Assembly: GCA_947311565.1 (NCBI GenBank)
Contig: CAMZLH010000050.1
Span: 1-39,504, forward strand
Direction of reading: 5' to 3'
Origin: an uncultured Nitratifractor sp.
GTDB taxonomy: Bacteria; Campylobacterota; Campylobacteria; Campylobacterales; Sulfurovaceae
DNA: 39,504 nucleotides
In this document: positions 35,749 through 39,504 of the stretch, piece after piece
Layout of the letters: each line of letters opens with the position of its first letter
How positions within the stretch are numbered: position 1 is the first letter of the stretch
Made by a program: the position numbers and the translations under genes
The notes under the pieces: model-generated
The model's database searches: none
What the model saw: the letters and a program-made list of their open reading frames with translations, nothing else
Told to the model about the DNA's origin: nothing

Positions 35749-36750
35749 ATGTTATACTTTATACTTGCATTTACAATATCTATAGTAATATCGCTATTTA
35801 TTATTTACTATAGTCATAAACATGAAATATTTATAGACTGCAATGAGAGTGATAAACCACAAAGATTTCATGAAGTTGCAACACCTAGATCTGGTGGTAT
35901 TGGTATAATAGGAGGCTTTATACTCTTACTCTTTTCTGTATTTGGCATAAAGCTACTAATTCCTACAATTTTAGCTTTCATATCTGGAATATTTGAAGAT
36001 TTTAACAACTCGTTAAGTGCAAGAACTAGATTAATACTACAAGCTATTGCAGCAGTATTTGGCATATATCTATTAAATGCAATAATATTATATCTAGGGC
36101 TAGGAATACACCTTCCCCTGTGGTTTGGATATCTATTTACAATTTTTGTCATAGTAGGCTTAATGAACGCTATTAATATTATAGATGGATTTAATGGATT
36201 AGCAAGTGGTATTACAATAGTTATAATTATATCTTTTGGATACATTGCATATATACAAGATAATCAAGAGTTATTAAAAGTTATATATATAGTACTTGGT
36301 TCAATATTTGGATTTTTTCTCTTAGTATTTCCTAAGGGCAAGATATTTCTTGGAGATGGTGGCGCATATCTACTTGGTTTTATTGTAGCTATTGTAGGAA
36401 TTTTCTTAGCAAATAAATATAGTAGCGTTAGCCCTTGGTATGTTTTAGCAGTGCTAATATATCCTGTTTGGGAGGTAGCATTTTCTATAGTTAGAAAGCT
36501 ATCTATAGGATTATCTCCTCTAGAACCAGATGGCTACCATTTACATATGTTAGTCTACAAACATCTAGTTAAAAGTAATCCTATGGCATCACTATTTATT
36601 GTAGTTTTAACAATACCTTTTACGCTCTATGCTACTATACATGCACACAACTCTTTTTTAAATATAAAGATTTCTATCGCTTTTATAGTAACATATACAT
36701 TGTTATATCTATACCTTTATAAGAAAAGTAAATTGGAGGAGACAAAATGA
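35749..36750 (+). CDS. WecA/MraY-type undecaprenyl-phosphate glycosyl-1-phosphate transferase
   Basis: This polytopic enzyme (333 residues, about ten segments) starts glycan synthesis by putting a sugar-1-phosphate on undecaprenyl phosphate. The family landmarks are KPQRFHEVATPRSGGIGI (residues 36-53), FEDFNNSLSARTRL (82-95, the acidic pair), NAINIIDGFNGL (140-151), FLGDGGAYLLG (200-210) and the C-terminal cytoplasmic His loop DGYHLHMLVYK (261-271). It is not the small monotopic PglC used by C. jejuni. The WbpL/WecA group is therefore the better comparison. It overlaps pglB by four bases. Confidence 0.9.
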   Translation: MLYFILAFTISIVISLFIIYYSHKHEIFIDCNESDKPQRFHEVATPRSGGIGIIGGFILLLFSVFGIKLLIPTILAFISGIFEDFNNSLSARTRLILQAIAAVFGIYLLNAIILYLGLGIHLPLWFGYLFTIFVIVGLMNAINIIDGFNGLASGITIVIIISFGYIAYIQDNQELLKVIYIVLGSIFGFFLLVFPKGKIFLGDGGAYLLGFIVAIVGIFLANKYSSVSPWYVLAVLIYPVWEVAFSIVRKLSIGLSPLEPDGYHLHMLVYKHLVKSNPMASLFIVVLTIPFTLYATIHAHNSFLNIKISIAFIVTYTLLYLYLYKKSKLEETK

Positions 36751-38933
36751 AAAAGGCAAGTCTATTAATTATAATAGCTTTTATATTCTCAATATTTTTA
36801 AGATTTAACTATGTCGATACGATACAATCTAAATCAGAATTTAAATATAATGGCGAATATATTATAAATACTAATGATGGCTATACTTTTGCAAAAGGTG
36901 CAAAAGAGATAGCTAGTGGAGAGTACAAAGATAGAGAAGAGCGAGCAAAGTTTGATAATATAGCACTCGATGAGGGTATATCAAAAGTAACTGCTTTAAT
37001 TGTTAAAATAACAAATATAAAAGCAGAGAGTGTTATATTCTACATAAGTGCAATATTTAGCTCTTTAGTGGTTATACCTGTTATATTGATAGGCTGGAGT
37101 ATTGGCTCTTTAGAGGTTGGTTTCATAGCTGCACTTTTAAGCTCTATAGCATGGAGCTACTACAATAGAACAATGCTTGGTTACTATGATACAGATATGT
37201 TAAATATAGTCTTTCCATCTCTTCTACTATGGAGTTTAATAGGTGCAATAAAGAGTAAAAAAAGTATATACTTAATAATTACTTCTATAGAGATTATTGC
37301 ATACAGGTGGTGGTACCCAGCTAGCTACTCAATAGATTTTAGTTTAATAGCAATGGTTGGTATATATTTGGCTACTGTACAATATTTCAAAAAAGATTAC
37401 TTAGTTGATTTAAAAAACTCTTTAAGTAGTAGTTCATTAAATAGAGTAACCTCTTTCTATTTAGCATTAGTAGCTTTTATGCTTATAGGTATTAATAACC
37501 TGCCAGATATAGCAAGAGTATCTATTGCTGTAGTACTCTATGCGATATACCTTAAAAATAAAGATATATTTAAAAAGTATATATGGTATATTTTAGGCAT
37601 TGCAATTGTTATGTTCTTGGCTACTGGTGGGCTTGATCCAATTATTAGTAAATTAAACTACTATGTATTCAAGAGTGATATTACAAAGGTAGGAGATAGT
37701 TTAAATTTACACTTTTTTAATGTTGCAAAAACAATTAGTGAAGCTGGAGCTATTCCATTTAATACTGTTGCAAATAGAATTAGTGGAAATATGGTAATAT
37801 TTATTCTCTCTATAGTTGGCTTTATTGCACTCTTAGTTAAACATAGATACCTTATTTTAGCTCTACCGCTAATTATTCTAGGAGTTATATCATACAGTAG
37901 TGGTTTGCGCTTTACAATATATGCTGTAGTTCCTTTAGCACTAGGAGTAGCATATTTAATTGTTTATGTATCAAAATATATATCTAACAATTACATAAAA
38001 GGTAGAGAGATATATTTTATATCACTATCTCTTTTAACTATGGCTATCTTATACCCAAATATAAAACATATAATACAATACGACAAGCGTATTAGACCAG
38101 TTTTTATTAAAAGTGAAATAGATGCTTTAGATAAAATTAAAAATAAAATGGATAAGAAAGATTATATAGTTGCTTGGTGGGACTATGGTTATCCACTAAA
38201 ATTTTATAGCAGATTAAACACATTGACAGATGGTGCTATACATAATGGTGCAGTTAATTTTCCTGTTAGCTACTCGCTAATTGAACCACAAAATAGAAGT
38301 GCTAAAATGGCTAGGTTAAGTGTTGAGTATCATGAAAAACGTTTCTTATTACCTAATAGCGATAAAGATAAAAATAGAACCGATATAGAATATATGATTT
38401 TAGATAACGGCTATAAAAGTGCTAATAAATTCTTAAACGATATTGATACTATTAAGTTACCAAAGAAAACTCGTGATGTCTACCTATATCTTCCAGAGAG
38501 AATGTTAAGAATATTCCCGGTAGTAAATAAATTTAGTGATTTAAATATTGAGAATGGAGAGAGCTATAATAGTGGATTCTTTTTAAGTTACTCTAACTAT
38601 AAAATAGCTAATAACAATATATATCTACCATATAATAATCGAATTGATGTTAAAAAAGGTATTTTAATATACAATAACAAATCTATAAAAATTAATAAGT
38701 TAATAGTTACAAACTATAAAAATGGCAAGTTCGCTAAGAGAGCTAATATATTTGATATAACTTCTAAAATTAATGTAATATATGTAAAGAGTAGTAGAAG
38801 AGTTATAATACTAGACGATAAAATGTTAAACTCAACATATATTCAGCTATTCCTACTTGAAAATTATGAAAAAGATCTATATGAGCCAGTAATATTAACT
38901 CCATTAGTAAAGATATTTAAATTAAAAATTTAA
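36747..38933 (+). CDS. pglB: PglB-type oligosaccharyltransferase (STT3 family)
   Basis: PglB transfers a lipid-linked glycan to Asn in the periplasm. The 728 residues comprise about 13 N-terminal membrane segments and a periplasmic C-terminal domain. Metal-binding acidic residues are Asp44 (NTNDGY) and Asp148/Asp150 (GYYDTDM); the external-loop-5 motif TISE is at 329-332 and Arg344 (NRISG) lies 12 residues after that Glu. In the C. lari and C. jejuni enzymes the same spacing holds the Arg that requires Asp/Glu at position -2 of the sequon. WWDYG is at 477-481 and the bacterial MI motif is MLRI (586-589). All catalytic features are intact. Confidence 0.95.
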   Translation: MKKASLLIIIAFIFSIFLRFNYVDTIQSKSEFKYNGEYIINTNDGYTFAKGAKEIASGEYKDREERAKFDNIALDEGISKVTALIVKITNIKAESVIFYISAIFSSLVVIPVILIGWSIGSLEVGFIAALLSSIAWSYYNRTMLGYYDTDMLNIVFPSLLLWSLIGAIKSKKSIYLIITSIEIIAYRWWYPASYSIDFSLIAMVGIYLATVQYFKKDYLVDLKNSLSSSSLNRVTSFYLALVAFMLIGINNLPDIARVSIAVVLYAIYLKNKDIFKKYIWYILGIAIVMFLATGGLDPIISKLNYYVFKSDITKVGDSLNLHFFNVAKTISEAGAIPFNTVANRISGNMVIFILSIVGFIALLVKHRYLILALPLIILGVISYSSGLRFTIYAVVPLALGVAYLIVYVSKYISNNYIKGREIYFISLSLLTMAILYPNIKHIIQYDKRIRPVFIKSEIDALDKIKNKMDKKDYIVAWWDYGYPLKFYSRLNTLTDGAIHNGAVNFPVSYSLIEPQNRSAKMARLSVEYHEKRFLLPNSDKDKNRTDIEYMILDNGYKSANKFLNDIDTIKLPKKTRDVYLYLPERMLRIFPVVNKFSDLNIENGESYNSGFFLSYSNYKIANNNIYLPYNNRIDVKKGILIYNNKSIKINKLIVTNYKNGKFAKRANIFDITSKINVIYVKSSRRVIILDDKMLNSTYIQLFLLENYEKDLYEPVILTPLVKIFKLKI

Positions 38934-38958
38934 TAAACTATAAGCTAGATTATAAAAG

Positions 38959-38991
38959 AGCTATTTTAAGATAGTTATCTAAGAGATAGCT
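38959..38991. terminator. Possible bidirectional hairpin between convergent genes
   Basis: AGCTAT (38959-38964) and ATAGCT (38986-38991) can pair around an inner AGATA/TATCT hairpin, in the 45-base gap and first codons between pglB and the convergent gene. The stem is short and AT-rich and its right arm lies inside the neighbouring reading frame, so it is weak. Confidence 0.3.
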
Positions 38992-39425
38992 GTTTTAATA
39001 AAACGTTTCTCTTTTAACTCTTTAATCTTCTCAGCTAAATATACACGCATATCTACACAATCATCAGAGTTATAGAGTATATCGTTAGCCTCTTTTAATA
39101 GAGTTGCTGAGAACATAAAATACTCTACTGCATCTATTAATGTATTTATATAGTCACACGTATATTTTTTAGGCTCATCTTGAGCTAATATTTTATAGAT
39201 TTTAATCACCTCTTTAAAATATCTCTTACCTAACTCTCTACTCTTAGGGCTTCTTGCATAATATTTAGATATCTTATCTAATTTTTTTGCTATAGCTGGC
39301 ATATCCTCTTTTTTGGCAATATTATGAATATTTAAACTACTATATCGAAGTTGCTTTTTCCTGACTTCACCTATTAATCCACCACAAACCCCATAAAACC
39401 ATAGTTTTGTAAAAAAAGTAGGCAC
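38979..39425 (-). CDS. Hypothetical helical protein
   Basis: I do not recognise this 148-residue protein. From about residue 42 it is strongly helical and charged (KKLDKISKYYARSPKSRELG, LGKRYFKEVIKIYKILAQ, YVAEK-like LAEKIKELKEKRF at the end), perhaps a bundle of TPR-like helices. The first 40 residues (TKLWFYGVCGGLIGEV) are of different character. The start used is GTG sharing one base with the TAG of the upstream frame (TAGTG), as in several other gene pairs here, but no ribosome-binding site is seen. A later start at the ATG 39302 (MPAIAKK) is possible; GAGG lies two bases before it, which is close. It is convergent to pglB and need not be part of the glycan locus. Confidence 0.55.
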   Translation of the reverse strand: MPTFFTKLWFYGVCGGLIGEVRKKQLRYSSLNIHNIAKKEDMPAIAKKLDKISKYYARSPKSRELGKRYFKEVIKIYKILAQDEPKKYTCDYINTLIDAVEYFMFSATLLKEANDILYNSDDCVDMRVYLAEKIKELKEKRFIKTAIS

Positions 39426-39504
39426 TACACTATATAAGGTTTTTTATGAAGTTTAACATCCATAAGTTTATAAATTTTTTCAGCATCAAGGGTAAAAGAT
39501 GAAG
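39425..39504 (-). CDS. C-terminal end of an unidentified protein (runs off the window)
   Basis: On the minus strand an open frame enters from the window edge and ends at the TAG 39427-39425 after 25 residues (SSFTLDAEKIYKLMDVKLHK, then KPYIV). The composition looks like real coding sequence, and the TAG overlaps the start codon of the next gene by one base. Too little is visible to name it. Confidence 0.45.
   Translation of the reverse strand, partial: SSFTLDAEKIYKLMDVKLHKKPYIV

Noticed and set aside
1-39504. tRNA, rRNA, insertion sequences, prophage genes, attachment sites
   Set aside because: The gaps between genes are all under about 250 bases and none shows cloverleaf-like sequence, a CCA end, terminal inverted repeats with target duplication, or transposase or integrase coding.

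Overview
The window is AT-rich chromosomal DNA from a bacterium of the phylum Campylobacterota (former Epsilonproteobacteria). Signs of this are an S10/spc ribosomal cluster with no rpmD (L30), a zinc-ribbon S14, a MetK with the epsilon-type GGAQSSKDY loop, strong TATAAT -10 boxes without clear -35 boxes, and a Campylobacter-type PglB oligosaccharyltransferase. A free-living sulfur/vent-type genus (Sulfurovum or Sulfurimonas relatives) is my guess; the genus is not proven by anything I can see.

Layout. 172-2516 (+): a YadA-like trimeric autotransporter adhesin broken by a single-base frameshift near 575. 2694-4481 (-): recQ. 4728-15312 (-): a 23-gene ribosomal/translocation operon rpsJ-rplC-rplD-rplW-rplB-rpsS-rplV-rpsC-rplP-rpmC-rpsQ-rplN-rplX-rplE-rpsN-rpsH-rplF-rplR-rpsE-rplO-secY-map-infA, with a TATAAT promoter, a long possibly structured leader and a strong hairpin terminator just after infA. 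15552-19401: an AAA ATPase of unknown role, a DUF1624 membrane acyltransferase with a YbgC thioesterase (-), and comM (+). 19523-20842 (+): a SYLF-domain protein with a NodB-type polysaccharide deacetylase. 20892-22252 (-): a Cu/Zn-type permease with a Cys-Cys loop and a CsoR/RcnR/FrmR-family regulator. 22388-28345 (+): glnS (with fused YqeY-like tail), acs, a thiamine-binding-family protein and metK.

28352-38933 (+) is a compact, very AT-rich surface-glycan locus: Wzz-like chain-length protein, Wzx-like flippase, GT2, GT4, EpsG/Wzy-like polymerase, Stealth sugar-phosphate transferase, second GT2, then (from its own promoter) a polytopic WecA/MraY-type initiating transferase and a PglB/STT3 oligosaccharyltransferase. 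Together they can plausibly start, extend, flip and polymerise a lipid-linked glycan and hand it to protein. The window ends with a helical protein of unknown function (-) and the tail of another minus-strand gene.

No rRNA, tRNA, CRISPR array, insertion sequence or prophage gene was seen. No gene-free stretch exceeds about 250 bases. The most interesting items are the frameshifted adhesin, the combination of a polymerising Wzx/Wzy/Wzz set with PglB, the unusual metal-sensor ligand set next to the Cys-rich permease, the GlnRS fusion, and the rearrangeable-looking S10 leader.
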